In this document: piece by piece, positions 20,926 to 32,635 of the stretch
How the letters are laid out: each line of letters opens with the position of its first letter
Numbering within the stretch: the first letter of the stretch is position 1
NCBI GenBank assembly: GCA_036186865.1
Contig: AP025040.1
Location: 11,341,476-11,405,475, forward strand
DNA length: 64,000 nt
Direction: 5' to 3'
Source of the DNA: Eustoma russellianum
Taxonomy: Eukaryota; Streptophyta; Magnoliopsida; Gentianales; Gentianaceae
Translations under genes and position numbers: made by a program
Notes under the pieces: model-generated
Databases searched by the model: none
What the model saw: only the letters and a program-made list of their open reading frames with translations
Told to the model about the DNA's origin: nothing

Positions 20926-21355
20926 CATGGGACTGACAAATCACTCCCTCCAGTTGTACTAAGAATTAATATTATACTCTTTATGCCTTGATTAATGGAA
21001 AAATATCATCCTAGATCCTAATTAGAGCAGTATTTTAATGCTGATTTTGCTAATTACGGAGAAGAATTTTCAGAAGGCTACAGTAGGGTGACGCGAGAAA
21101 AATCACTAGGATAGAGAGGGTTCAGAAATTAAATGTTAATCTATTTGGCTGTTTGAATCAGTGGAGACATGTCAGTTAATTAGGGTTTATGTTTCTCTAA
21201 TCTCACAAGATCCTCACCGCAATGTTGTTTACATATTAATTTACTTTTATTATTTGAAAAACCTAAATTTTGTTTACATTTACAGATTTTCCTTATATAG
21301 AATAGTGTCAAATTATATATCATCACTCTACAGTTGAATCTATTTGATTTATAAA

Positions 21356-21534
21356 AAAAGTCTTTAGTTCACTAAGCTCTCACGTTTACGCAGGGTCTGG
21401 AGAGGAGTCGGATCGCCGGAAAGGGGCAGCTTTACTCTACACTTTTTGTGCAAGAGGCTGTTTTCGCGGCTTGAATCCGTGACCTCAAACTCACAAAGTA
21501 TCAACATTACCAGTTGTTCCAAGACCTACTCTTA
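21356..21534 (-). mobile_element. Au-type tRNA-derived SINE
   Basis: A 179-bp element is flanked by the perfect 15-bp repeat TATTTGATTTATAAA (21341-21355 and 21535-21549). On the minus strand it begins GAGTAGGTCTTGGAACAACT, has a pol III A-box-like AACTGGTAA, a B-box-like GGATTCAAGCC, then ACAGCCTCTTGCA and GAGCTTAGTG, and ends in a T run (A run on the plus strand at 21356-21359). These are the landmarks of the Au SINE family of plants. It has some changes from the usual sequence. Confidence 0.88.
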
Positions 21535-22040
21535 TATTTGATTTATAAAGATTACATATATACATATATATAAGGGGCATGTACTTGAATTCAGTCCAAT
21601 AATTCAACGACTACTCCATAGTAAGAAACATGTATTTGAATTCAGTATAATACTAAACATAATTCCAGATTTATTAGTATGTGAAGTCTGTATAAGTGGC
21701 TGAGCAAACGTTAAGTGCAAGTCTTCATGCCATTGAAAGGAACTAGTGATTGTCTCTTGTTAGATATTCTGGACCTCTTTTTTCAGTAGTGAATACATTT
21801 AGCCAAACCTAATCTAGAAACAAATGTTACATGTAGTAAATTAATAATATGAACAAACTAAAGTTGTATAATTAAATTTAAAACTTCAGTCAGTAACTGT
21901 AACGTATGCTTACACAAAAACGTGTGATATACCACTTGACTGACAAAAGAAAATGGTGTTCCATATAACAAAATCTTCTGACAATGTAGATGTCTTTATT
22001 TTGTAACACGTACTTTTATGTATTTCGTATAATCATACCG

Positions 22041-22292
22041 GTAGTTTCTATTTCCAATGGAGTTAAGGACATATTATTCCTTGACTTTAGAATATGATGG
22101 AATAAGGCAAAATGACTCACCAAATTGGCTGCGCTTTTTATATTGTGAAGTAGCAGTTGATCGACACACATTGATACTATTTTTATTATGGGCCATTGGA
22201 AAACAACATCTGTGTATTTCTAACACATGAGTATGGTTGCATACATCGACCCTCCATACCCCGCTTATAAGGCAATGGGGTATGTTGTTGAT
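22041..22292 (+). mobile_element. SINE, full-length copy (TTG-tailed family)
   Basis: The element is flanked by the perfect 14-bp repeat GTATAATCATACCG (22027-22040 and 22293-22306). It contains GTAGCAGTTGATCGACACA, GAAAACAACATCTGTGT, CTAACACATGAGTATGGTTG and a short ATGTTGTTGATGT end. It is the clearest plus-strand member of the family. Confidence 0.8.
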
Positions 22293-22367
22293 GTATAATC
22301 ATACCGCTTGTTTAATGAAATGACTGAAACATATGAACTAATAGATGTTCATAACAGGAGTTTAAAG

Positions 22368-22607
22368 GTGTATAAGAAAATTAACTAACAAGATATATAA
22401 TAGCCGAATCTTTTCCCATCATACAAAGAAAAACTTTGTCAGTGTATAAGAAAATTAAATAACAAGATATATAATAGCCTAATCTTTTCTCATCATACAA
22501 AGAAAAACTTTGTCGTGCTGAGGTGGTGTTTTCTCTCCATTCTTATGTTATTCAGTGTTTTCTTTGTCGTGCTGAGGTGATGTTTTCTCTCCATTCTTAT
22601 GTTATTG
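22368..22607. repeat. Two adjacent tandem duplications
   Basis: A unit of about 73 bp starting GTGTATAAGAAAATTAA is present twice (about 22368-22513). It runs into a unit of about 53 bp with CTTTGTCGTGCTGAGGTG and CTCCATTCTTATGTTATT, also present twice (to about 22607). No coding content is seen. Confidence 0.8.
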
Positions 22608-23219
22608 AACACAAAATTTAATTAATGATTTGATTAACCAAGTACGTTGGATGTATCGAAAGTTCTACGTTCCTATCGTAATTATTCATACACACCAAAA
22701 GTTACCCATTCCTCCTGCTTATAAGAATATTTTCGGTATTAGGCCAGAAAAGTTGATGTATGGATATCATGATATTAATTTGTGATAAAGAGAATTAAGA
22801 ATGATATGTGATTCTAATATAATAGTCTAAAAGGTTGGAGAAGTAAAAATAATTCGACAAAAAACTAAAATAGAAGATGCTGCGAGTTTAAAAATTGAAC
22901 CACATTATCTTCTTCTTTCGCATATGGATTCTTGTGCTTCCATGTTAACTGTGAAAGCTAGCTAGAATGTATAATCTGAATATCAATTTAACTATGTCTT
23001 CGAAATATATAATCTGAATATCAATTTAATTAGGTCCTCGGACATGTTACTATGAAAGCTGTGAGCATATTTTGATTTTCTTGCCAAAAGGCAGTGTGTT
23101 AGTTATAAACCTAGAAAACGAAGTTCGTCGAATTTAACCAAATTGTAACAAGCAATAATTTTTGGTAAATGAAAGTTACATATAAATATGCATATCCTAA
23201 TTTTGATACAGGACAGAAT
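22608..23219. other. Intergenic, no gene seen
   Basis: AT-rich. The words TATAATCTGAATATCAATTT occur twice near 22971 and 23007, a small duplication. Nothing else is recognised. Confidence 0.4.
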
Positions 23220-24390
23220 GTAAAGTCGTAAGATTGCCAAACGGATAAAGGTCCGAAACAGAACAAAACCCAAATAATCCAAAATCCTATGCCATAAGTG
23301 ATGAGACCAGAATTGCTACCGGGTGGATCATAGATGATCCGAGTTGTGTGCCGTTAATCTTCCGTCTAAATCCGTCAATGGAACCTGAGAATGAAGAAAA
23401 ACGTTAGAGGTCCCAGGACGCTGTCCTAGAAAAACTCTCTGACGCTTAAGTCAGTTGTGGGTGTTTTGAATAGGCAATATATGCTGGAATAAGGTTTAGA
23501 TAAAACCTGTAATAAGAACTCAATGAGTCTATGGCTGTTTATGTATTGGCCGAGATGGAGTTCTTGAGAGAAGGCTCCTGAAGTTGTTCCCAAAAATTGG
23601 GATCCCTTTCCCCGTCTGGATAGATGGGTGTTTATACTTAGGACTGAGGAGGTCTGGCTCATTGCCCGATTGATGGGATGGTGATGCGTCTGAGATGGCG
23701 GTCTAGTCCACTGCAGAGCTGCAATATGATGGGACAAGAGCCTGAGACTGTATCTGTGTCAGTGGCTGATCCTACAATGTGTAGGTCGGCCTATCATGAA
23801 GACCTTGTACTGAGCTTCGATGCTTGACACCTGGAAAATATTCGGTAAGTTGCTTTGGTAGGTCCCATATGTTAGCAGATAATATCTTCTTTGGTCTTAT
23901 CCGAGATACTCTGAACAACGGCCCTTATGTGAGTAAGATCGAGGCCAGAGCTCGGTGTTGATATGAAGTTGATCCGAGGTCGAGCTGAATATGTATCTTA
24001 TAGAAGTGCACTGTGAATCTCTTTTATTGCCGAGGTTGACCATAAGAGGTTACTTTGACCGAGGCATTGCCAAGCCGAGGTGCAATATGTAGAGTTGTCT
24101 TTGTAAGATGACTTTATACTTAATCAGTCCGGGTCAAGTTGAGCAAGTGCCGACCTGACTCAAACATGCGGCCGAGCTGACCAAGATGAATTTGCCTTAG
24201 CCATTTTAACAAACTTGCCTCAACTAAAGGCATAAAATAGCCGAGCAGAAGCGCATTCCTGCCGAGCTGGAAGAGTTGTCTCAGACATTGATTAGTCGTT
24301 GACTGTTTGTTGACTGACTGAATATTTTTTGGCTCATCAATAAGTTTGAAACAACTTTGTTTCATGTTAAGAAAATAATGATATCTACTC
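23220..24390 (-). mobile_element. Decayed LTR-retrotransposon leader/LTR, probably Ty3/gypsy
   Basis: The stretch is more GC-rich than its flanks and, on the minus strand, has TGACTTAAGCGTCAGAGAG and a GGACAGCGTCCTGGG region followed by CATTCTCAGGTTCCATTGACG. I associate this wording with the leader of plant Ty3/gypsy elements. Repeated CGAGGT and GCCGAG words fill 23950-24270. No coding domain or target duplication was found, so borders and lineage are uncertain. It abuts the solo LTR starting at 24398. Confidence 0.4.
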
Positions 24391-24397
24391 ACGTATA

Positions 24398-25850
24398 TGT
24401 TAGTGTATGTGCCCTAGGCCATGATTTGGATATTTATGTTATACATTTATTATTAATAAAAGAGGTTTTATTATCATTATTGTTGGTTAGTATGTTACAC
24501 AATTTTGATATAAGTCCCTGATTTATTATTGTTATAGAGATAAAATAATTTATAATCAGTATGAGTATTGATTTGATAATCATGAGATGATTATGTGTAT
24601 GGTGATACAAATCAATTTCATAGATACTTGTTAGAGAACAGTGTATTGGATAGACCCATCATGAGATTACTACATAGATTAGCGTCATAAGTAAATCTCA
24701 TGATAGTCGTGTTTTAATCTTTTGACTTGAGATTGTCATAGTTTCCAACATAAGGACTATTATATTTTGACATGATCAAACGTTGTCCGTAACTGGATAA
24801 TAATAAAGGTCATGATTGAATGTGATAGAAATTGTGTAGAGAATATTGAACAATCAAGATAGAATTTGTCCCTCTCTTTTGAGAGAGATATCTTTGGGCC
24901 CCTCGATTAGTGAGACTGTGAAATGCATGGTCGTGCTCAAATGAATTGATAGTGTGATCAATATCGTTTGTTTTATCAGTCTACTTAGAGATCGAGTAAT
25001 CATATGTTTGAACAATACAAGTATGACGCTGACCATGACTTATGTTCAAACTAGATATCGTGTGACAAAGGGATTAATGCATGTACTGTTATTAGGCTAG
25101 TTGGACTTTACTCGTATTAATTGGGTAGTCGTAATGCCTTGCTAGAGGCCAATTACGACTTGTTGGTTTAATAGAGATTTAATCAACTGCCAATTAATAT
25201 GAGCCTATCGGGTCACACACAAGAATGCATATGTCTGAGATTAATAATATTAATAATATTAATATTAGATATTAATCATTATTATAGTTTTTAATATTAA
25301 TAATATTAATATTGGATATTAATTATTATTATTATTATTACTATTATTATTTTCGTTTTATGGTTATATGTGTGTGTGTGTGTGTGTGTATGTGTTATCG
25401 GATAATAATGACAAAATACATATCTGATATGGATTTTGAATATCCTGATAGAATCCATATCTGATATGGATTTTTGATTGGCATTGACTAATCCAATTAG
25501 GACTCGGATTTTGACGTCAATATATGTGTATATATATATTGTGTATCTCGTATAGAGAAGACACACGAAAATAACAGAAAACCTTAGAGTTGTTTTTGGA
25601 GAAAAGCGAGTTCTCTCAGCCGCGCCGTTCAAGAGCTAGCACTCTGGGCAGAAGCATTCGTGTGGATATCGACAGAGGGTGTTCATGATTTCGCACCTCT
25701 TCCACCTGCGGATTTCGAATCTTTGGAGGTATTTTTTTTACGTTTCTTTCATCGATTAAACGAACAACATGGATCCTTGGTAGGAAATCGGAGATCAAGT
25801 TTTGTTTTTCCGCTGCGCGTTATGCGGTGATCTTGTCGGATTTCCTAACA
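24398..25850. mobile_element. Solo LTR, probably Ty1/copia
   Basis: A 1453-bp segment begins TGTTAG, ends CTAACA and is flanked by the perfect 5-bp repeat GTATA (24393-24397 and 25851-25855). These are the hallmarks of a lone LTR left after recombination between two LTRs. It holds AT-rich and ATT microsatellite sequence (about 25240-25350), a TG run (about 25371-25389) and a more GC-rich end after 25600. I cannot fix the transcribed strand. The family call rests on general resemblance only. Confidence 0.8.
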
Positions 25851-25855
25851 GTATA

Positions 25856-27165
25856 TGCATAGAAGTAAGATATAAATAACATAAGAACAAAATAATAATA
25901 CTTTCATCTTCTTACAGAAATCCCATGTGTTTAAAACAAAAAATTCGCATAGGAATTTTTTGACTATCCCCAAGTGCTACGGCTTTTTATCTCCAAAATA
26001 GAACAAAGGCATTTACACATCTCAAGAAGATAACTTTGAGAAGTATATAGTACATCTACGATATTAATATTACTACAGTATTAATATGACATAATAGTCG
26101 AAAGCTACGCTGGCAGGCAAAGGACATGTGTAATGTACAAAGTAATGGGAAAAAATGATGAAAGAAGGAAGAATCACATATAACCAATGAACTTCATGGA
26201 AAAAGAATAAGCATATTGTATGATTAATTTGGAATATTCCCTTCATTAAAGTAAGAAAAATGAAAGTTCAACTAATAGGGTGGAAAGGAAGGCCGAAGGG
26301 GACAAGGGCAATTACTACAACTTCGTTTCTATAACCTTATCGTCACACTGCACGAAACACCATGCGTGTCCCACAACTTATGACGTAAGCGATAGCTTTG
26401 GAAACAAGAAACTAATATACTTACATTTGTATTAGTTATATAGAATCACGTTAGAATATATTTAGCGGTTTATATACTTTATACATTTTAGGTTGATTTT
26501 GTATTTTTTGTTTTTGTATTTGTCTTTTATTATTTATATACATACACGGTTATAGCAATTTTAATATTGAAAGATTTCTATTTATGTTTAATAAATTCCT
26601 CCACTATCACACCAATAAATTGATATTCATGTTACTGTGTCATCTATGCAGATATATATAGAGGCGGTGTCTCGTTGGAATCAAACTTGCTATCCTTTGT
26701 GAAGGATGTATTATTTACCTGTCTTTCATCCTCCACATATCTTAGTGACATCTTTTGATTTTGTTGAGATATTAATGTGTGTGATTGTGATCGTGATTGT
26801 GTGTGTATGATGGCTCTCAACCCTATAATTTTCTCGTTGGTGCGGCATTTCGTCATGTATGTTTGTTGTTTTTAGTTGTAATGTTTTAACCATTCGAATA
26901 TCAATTAAAATATGAGTAAGAATATTTTTCTAATGCTACGCATCTGCCGACCCAAGTCATTTTACAATAACTGATTGGTGTTATACATGTAGATGCCTTT
27001 TCTCATAACGTGAAAGTAAATCGATGATTTATTTTAGTGAATAAAAATATAACATGATTCAAATTGTGATCACTATACAAATAATTACTCGGAGTCACCG
27101 ACATGATTTAAATCGTTACTATTTCGATTAAAAAGTTGTTAACTCTAACATAGTTTGAAATTGTC
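25856..27165. other. Intergenic, no gene seen
   Basis: AT-rich sequence without coding signal, terminal repeats or RNA genes that I can recognise. Confidence 0.4.
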
Positions 27166-27303
27166 CACGTGACACGTGGCAGCAGGGAGCGGTGATGAGG
27201 CTGGAAGAGGTTACCCTCATCCAGCCTCATCACCCCTCTATGCTGCCACGTGTCGCGCGACGACGCATGTGGTAAGGGAGGATGGGTGAGGGGATATGAA
27301 CCC
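27166..27303. mobile_element. Palindromic MITE copy 1 (left end lost)
   Basis: The fold-back has arms CCACGTGACACGTGGCAGCA and TGCTGCCACGTGTCGCG and a central palindrome (GAGGCTGG and CCAGCCTC). The right end GGTGAGGGGATATGAACCC matches the family terminus, but the left terminus is missing and no 9-bp duplication is left. It lies about 60 bp from the copia element that starts at 27362. Confidence 0.75.
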
Positions 27304-27361
27304 TTCTGATACAGCCCAAGCGGTCATGAATGAAACATTTAGAAAAAAATTTCATTCGCAT

Positions 27362-28515
27362 TATTAGAATTCTGTATAAATATTATTAGTTGTAGATAAT
27401 ATTAGTGGTTGTTGTAGATAAAGTTGAGTTGTTGTAAAGGATAGAAGATAGACTTAGATAGTCTTGTTGTAGTGGTTAAGATATTCCATATTCTAGGTAT
27501 CAGAGCCCAGGCTTCAGATACGTCTCGGGAACGTGAAATTAGTTAATCACCCCTAGAAATAAGTGATGATCTATTTTCAAATGATATTTTTTTTTACTTA
27601 AATAAAATGAAGTAGACATAAGCTATGATTGGGTATCGGGATGGCTTACCGTGTCTATAGGGCACCGGGGTCATGAGACATACTGCGTCTATAGGGCGTG
27701 GGTGTCCAAACGGCAAGTGGTGGCTAGAGACCATGACGCTGGATTTAGGACCCGGGAGCATGCATTGCATATAGGTCTAGGAGCATATTGCCTGACATAT
27801 TTCTAGTTGCGTGTGACATGTTATTTGAGCATGCATCATGTACTTGCGCATTTTTATGTGGAGTGCTTTACCTTTCCGTATAAGCCATGCTATCATGTTT
27901 TATGTGGTATGTGTTGATATCTTTTTGGGTATGTACTCTTTGTATTGTTTTGAGAGGCACCTACTGGGTGATTACCATCATTCACCCCTACTATTCCATA
28001 TGTAGCCGAGACGGAGTATGATTATATCTACGTTGAGGACGGGTCCGACACCGTGGAATGGGCTGAGTGACTCGTAGAAGTGCGTGCAGCAAGGATGGAG
28101 TCGGGTTTTTTTTGGTGGTGCCATGGGGTGACACAGACAGTTTAATTTTCAGCTTTACCTTGAAAACAGTCTCATGTTTTTAAACCTAGACATTTGACCT
28201 TGACTTGTAAGGCCTGGTCAGCCTAGAATTAATGTCGTATTTTCTTGAAGTTCGTTAAATTCAAATTTTTTGAAGTGACTTATCGTTTCCGCAAAAAAAA
28301 GCAGGAACACGTTTCTGTGTCAGCACTGACGTGTAGCAGGTTGATGTGACGCCTTGTATTCTCCTGAGTGAGATACGGCGGGTGCACCGTTACCGAGGAT
28401 GGAGCTCGGGAGCGGGGCGCTACACTAGGGATCACGTTTTGGTTGTTTTATTTATACGCAGTCTGTACGCATTATACGATTGAGAAATACCAATATCAAA
28501 TTATACGATTCTTCA
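27362..28515 (+). repeat. copia-1 5' LTR with insertion
   Basis: Parts 27362-27497 and 28430-28515 together equal the 222-bp 3' LTR. The CTAGG at 27493-27497 is repeated at 28425-28429 as the target duplication of the inserted gypsy fragment. The LTR starts TATTAGAATTCTG and ends ACGATTCTTCA. Confidence 0.93.
27498..28424 (+). mobile_element. Ty3/gypsy-like fragment, primer-binding site to LTR end
   Basis: A 927-bp insertion between CTAGG repeats starts with TATCAGAGCCCAGG, which with the preceding GG reads as the initiator-tRNA-Met primer-binding site, and ends GAGCGGGGCGCTACA, an LTR end. Its right part matches the right part of the solo LTR at 52797-55349 (GAGTGGGCTGAATGG-like words and GGCGGGTGCACCG before the end). 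No coding domain and no left LTR are present. A 927-bp span from primer site to LTR end implies a large internal deletion as well. Confidence 0.75.
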
Positions 28516-28527
28516 TGGTATCAGAGC
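28516..28527 (+). promoter_or_regulatory. copia-1 primer-binding site
   Basis: TGGTATCAGAGC directly after the 5' LTR is complementary to the 3' end of plant initiator tRNA-Met, the usual primer for reverse transcription in this group. Confidence 0.92.
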
Positions 28528-28797
28528 ATGCGTGTTTGATCCACTACTGATCGCTATTCTTCTTGTCCGGTAGTGTCGTCAAGTCGACAGTCCCAGTCGA
28601 CAATTTCATAGCCCAGTTCAGCTTGTTGCAGTATTAGCTGCAACCGTCTATTTCTTCAGCAGTTTTTTTTAATCGCTGTTTCGTTTCGACGACATCCGTC
28701 GCTCTTCACGTTATTGCAAGGCCGTGAGCTTCTTTGTTTTTTTTGGTCATCATACACAAATTCTTTGTTGCTGCAAGACTCTACTATCATTTACAAT

Positions 28798-31700
28798 ATG
28801 TCTTCCACAGTCATGGCGTCACCGAAAGGTGTATTGTCGCAGGCAGGTGCGCCGCTTGACGCAGGGGTGTCGTCTTCCTTTGTTGGTCTCACTCTCACAC
28901 AGCAGCATCAATTGGCTCAATTTGTTGAACATTTGAACAGAGGTAATTTTGGGTCGAATATCCCGATCGCAAGCAAAAGTGAACCGGGTATGGTACCTTT
29001 TATCCCTTCCTTGTCCACGGGTTGGCTTTTTGACAGTGGAGCCAACGCACATATTATAAATAATTTGTCCATGTTTACGACTGTTCTTAACGATAAGGTT
29101 GCAGCAACGGTTCAAATACCCGATGGTCGGCATGTCCCAGTCCGAGCGATTGGAACTGTTAAACTTTCAGATTCCTTGACTCTGCATGATGTTTTGGGGG
29201 TTCCAGATTTCGCTTTTAATTTGATTTCTGTGAGTCGTTTGGTGAAAGATTCAAACTGTGTACTGACTTTTGGTTCGGCGTTCTGTGTTCTGCAGGAAAT
29301 GCCGTCGAGAAAGCTGGTTGGCGTGGGTAGGCAACATGATGGTCTGTATAGCCTCCTTCTCAATTCGGCCAGTGCCACCCGCCCTCTTCACAATTCGGCC
29401 AGCCTCACTCTTGCCGCAATCAAAGACGATGAGTCAGTCTGGCATCGTCGTATGGGTCATCTTCCTCTCTCAAAATTTCGTTTCATACCTTCTATCGTTG
29501 TGTCAAACAAAGAAGTTTTTTGTGATGCTTGTAGTCGGGCAAAGCAAGCGCGTTTCCCATTTCCCGTTAGTACAAGTCTAACTTTACAGTCTTTTGATCT
29601 TGTTCATTGTGACATTTGGGGGCCTTATAAAACACCTAGTTTATCTGGCGCACACTATTTTTTGACAATCGTTGATGATTATAGTACTTGGGTATATCTG
29701 ATGGGTTCAAAATCTGAAACTAGTCGTTATTTGCTACATTTCTTTAATTGGGTCCGTACACAGTTTGGGCGTCCTGTTAAACGTGTTCGCAGCGATAATG
29801 GGTTAGAGTTTACTAGTACTCCTATTCTTAACTATTATGCTACTCAGGGGATCGACCCACAAACATCTTGTGTTTACACTCCACAACAAAATGGTGTTGT
29901 TGAGCGTAAACACCGTCATATCTTAGAAGTCGCTCGTGCTCTTCGTTTTCATGCTAATTTACCTATCAAGTTCTGGGGCGAGTGCGTTTTAACTGCAGTT
30001 TATCTCATTAATCGCATGCCTACTGTTGTTCTCCAAAATAAAACACCTTATGAAGTTTTGATGGGGAAGTTACCCACTTATACTCATCTTCGTGTTTTTG
30101 GTTGTCTCTGTTATGGTTACACCCATCGCGGTACTCGTGATAAGTTTGCTCCTCGTTCTGCCCCAGGTATCTTTCTTGGTTATCCACATTCTCAAAAAGG
30201 TTACAAAATCTTTGATTTATCTAGTCACAAACTTTATGTCAGTCGCGATGTGTTTTTTCATGAAACTGTTTTTCCTTTTGGTATGGCCTCTTGTATTGGC
30301 AGTTCTTCATCACCAGTCCCAGCTTCCCTTCGTCCATCTTGCTAGGATGATGCCGTTCCACAGTCGCCCACTCACTTGCATCCTTCGGCTGATGACCCAG
30401 CTTCAGCAGGACCGCCTCCCACATCGGCTGAGGCCACCCCTTCAGCTGGTCCAAATTCTACTTCGTCCAATTCCTTACAGCATTCGGCTGGACCTTCCAG
30501 CCCTCCGCCTGTGTCTCAGCCTTGCACACGAGATCGCAGACAGCGTCAGCTGCCGCGACATCTCGCTGATTTCGACGTTGCATTACCTTCTTCACTTGTG
30601 CCATCCGCTGTGCCAACCACACCTACGGCTAATTCTACGGTATTTCCCTTATCCCGCTTTATGTCTTATGCTCGGTTATCACCATCTTACCACTGTTTTG
30701 TCGCGGCCATCACTAAAGGGGATGAGCCAGTTTCTTTTCGCCAGGCCGTTAAACATGCACATTGGCGTGAGGCGATGCAACGTGAAATATCTGCTCTTGA
30801 AGCTAATCAGACTTGGACTGTTGTCCCTTTACCACCTGATAAGCGCACTATTGACTCCAAATGGGTCTACAAGATCAAGTATAATCCTGATGGTACTATT
30901 GACCGCTACAAAGCTCGTTTAGTTGCTCGTGGGTACACCCAGATTGAGGGTGTGGATTTTCATGAAACTTTTGCTCCTGTGGCTAAGTTAGTCACTGTTC
31001 GATGTTTACTTACTATTGTCGTGGCCCGTCGTTGGCATATCCACCAGTTGGATGTCAACAACGCCTTCTTGCATGGCGATCTTATGGAGGATGTCTATAT
31101 GCGTATTCCGCCCGGTTTTTCACGTGAGGGGGAGCGCAATGTTTTTAAGCTCCGCAAGTCTTTATATGGTTTACGTCAAGCGTCCCGTAATTGGTATGCT
31201 AAATTTACATCTGCTATTGTTGCCGTCGGTTATGTGCAGTCTAATGCTGATCCTTCATTGTTTGTGTTGTCCGCCGAGTCTTCTTTTGTGGCAGTTCTAA
31301 TCTATGTTGATGATGTTATTGTGACTGGAAATGATCTTGCGCGTATCACGGCGTTAAAGACCTATCTTGATCATAAATTTAAAATCAAGAACTTAGGCCC
31401 ACTCAAATATTTTCTTGGCATAGAAGTCGCCCGTTCGTCGACTGGCATGGTTTTAAATCAGCGTAAGTATGTTCTTGATATTCTCATGGAGTGTGGGTTA
31501 CTTGGTTGTCGCCCAGCAAGTACCCCGATGGATCAGAAGGTTTGTTTTGCTGACTCTGATCCCTTGATAGATGATCCCGCTTTCTATCGTCGTATCGTTG
31601 GTCGTCTTCTTTATCTTACAGTTACTCGTCCTGATATTTGCTATGCTGTTAACACTCTGAGTCAGTTTATGCATGCACCACGCAAATGCCATCTTGATGC

Positions 31701-32256
31701 TGTCTTCCATTTATTGCGTTATCTTAAACAAGCGCCAGGCCAGGGTCTTTTCTTGTCCGCTACAACGCCCTTGCATATTACCGCATATTGTGATGCGGAC
31801 TGGGCTGGTTGTCCCATCACTCGTCGTTCCACCACTGGTTATATGGTGTTTCTTGGTTCTGCTCTTATTTCTTGGCGTTCTAAAAAGCAACCGGTTGTTT
31901 CTCGTTCGTCTGCTGAGGCTGAGTATCGTGCTATGGCTTATGCCACAAGTGAGATTGTTTGGCTTCGCACGCTTTTGCGTGACTTCAGGGTACCAGTTTC
32001 TCAGCCTATAGCGCTTCATTGTGATAATCAAGCGGCATTACATATTGTTTCTAATCCCGTTTTCCATGAACGTACTAAGCATATTGAGATTGACTGTCAT
32101 TTTGTCTGCCAGCATTATGCCGCAGGCCACGTTTTGCCGTGCAAGGTTCCCGCTGCCCAACAGTTAGCCGATGGCTTCACTAAGCCTTTGGGTCCGGATA
32201 ATTTTCGTCGTTTTCTTGGCAAGTTGGGCATGTTCAACATTCATGCGCCAACTTGA
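28798..32256 (+). pseudogene. copia-1 Gag-Pol polyprotein, gag core missing, one internal stop
   Basis: From the ATG at 28798 (MSSTVMASPKG) one frame runs to 32256, broken only by TAG at 30343-30345. About 75 residues precede the protease motif WLFDSGANAHI, whereas gag usually needs 300 or more, so the gag body and CCHC knuckle are deleted in frame. Then follow the pre-integrase zinc region (WHRRMGHLP, CDACSRAKQ), the integrase core (HCDIWGPY, RSDNGLEF, NGVVERKHR), the reverse transcriptase (LIYVDDVIVTG) and RNase H (AYCDADWAGC, SRSSAEAEYRAM). The TAG lies in the integrase-RT linker, where sequence varies, so the lost residue cannot be named. Upstream frame back to 28714 is open but probably leader. 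Confidence 0.93.
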
Positions 32257-32263
32257 GGGGGAG
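32253..32263 (+). promoter_or_regulatory. copia-1 polypurine tract
   Basis: TTGAGGGGGAG, immediately before the 3' LTR, primes plus-strand DNA synthesis in LTR elements. Confidence 0.88.
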
Positions 32264-32485
32264 TATTAGAATTCTGTATAAATATTATTAGTTGTAGATA
32301 ATATTAGTGGTTGTTGTAGATAAAGTTGAGTTGTTGTAAAGGATAGAAGATAGACTTAGATAGTCTTGTTGTAGTGGTTAAGATATTCCATATTCTAGGG
32401 ATCACGTTTTGGTTGTTTTATTTATACGCAGTCTGTACGCATTATACGATTGAGAAATACCAATATCAAATTATACGATTCTTCA
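32264..32485 (+). repeat. copia-1 3' LTR
   Basis: 222 bp, TATTAGAATTCTG to ACGATTCTTCA, followed by the CGCAT duplication at 32486-32490. Confidence 0.95.
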
Positions 32486-32635
32486 CGCATTAGATTCGTT
32501 GTCAAAATCTCATACATTTTTTTTTAAGAAATGAAAATTTTAACTGTTGGATCTGTTATATTTTCTGTGTACTTGTGGAAATCTCTCTATTTTCAAGCAA
32601 GCGGTCTTTATGCGGGTTAGATGGGTTTTACCATA

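Larger units (their letters stand above)
18294..21340. other. Gene-poor AT-rich stretch
   Basis: No gene or large mobile element is recognised. It has C runs of 11 (18613-18623) and 15 (19782-19796), a TG/TA microsatellite (about 20879-20925), and one 35-codon frame at 18941-19048 that I could not assign. Confidence 0.4.
27362..32485 (+). mobile_element. Ty1/copia retrotransposon (copia-1), gag-deleted, 5' LTR split
   Basis: The element is flanked by the 5-bp repeat CGCAT (27357-27361 and 32486-32490). The LTRs are 222 bp and appear identical: 5' LTR is 27362-27497 plus 28430-28515, split by a later insertion; 3' LTR is 32264-32485. The primer-binding site TGGTATCAGAGC follows at 28516-28527 and the polypurine tract TTGAGGGGGAG precedes the 3' LTR at 32253-32263. 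Identical LTRs mean a recent insertion. It has pol but almost no gag, so it could only have moved with help or lost gag later. Confidence 0.95.

Noticed and set aside
25306..25632. 108-codon minus-strand frame
   Set aside because: It is made of microsatellite translations (repeated Ile and Thr-His) in the solo LTR.
30092..30922. 276-codon plus-strand frame in copia-1
   Set aside because: It is a shifted-frame shadow of the integrase-reverse transcriptase linker; its sequence has no domain and is only Leu/Ser/Pro-rich.
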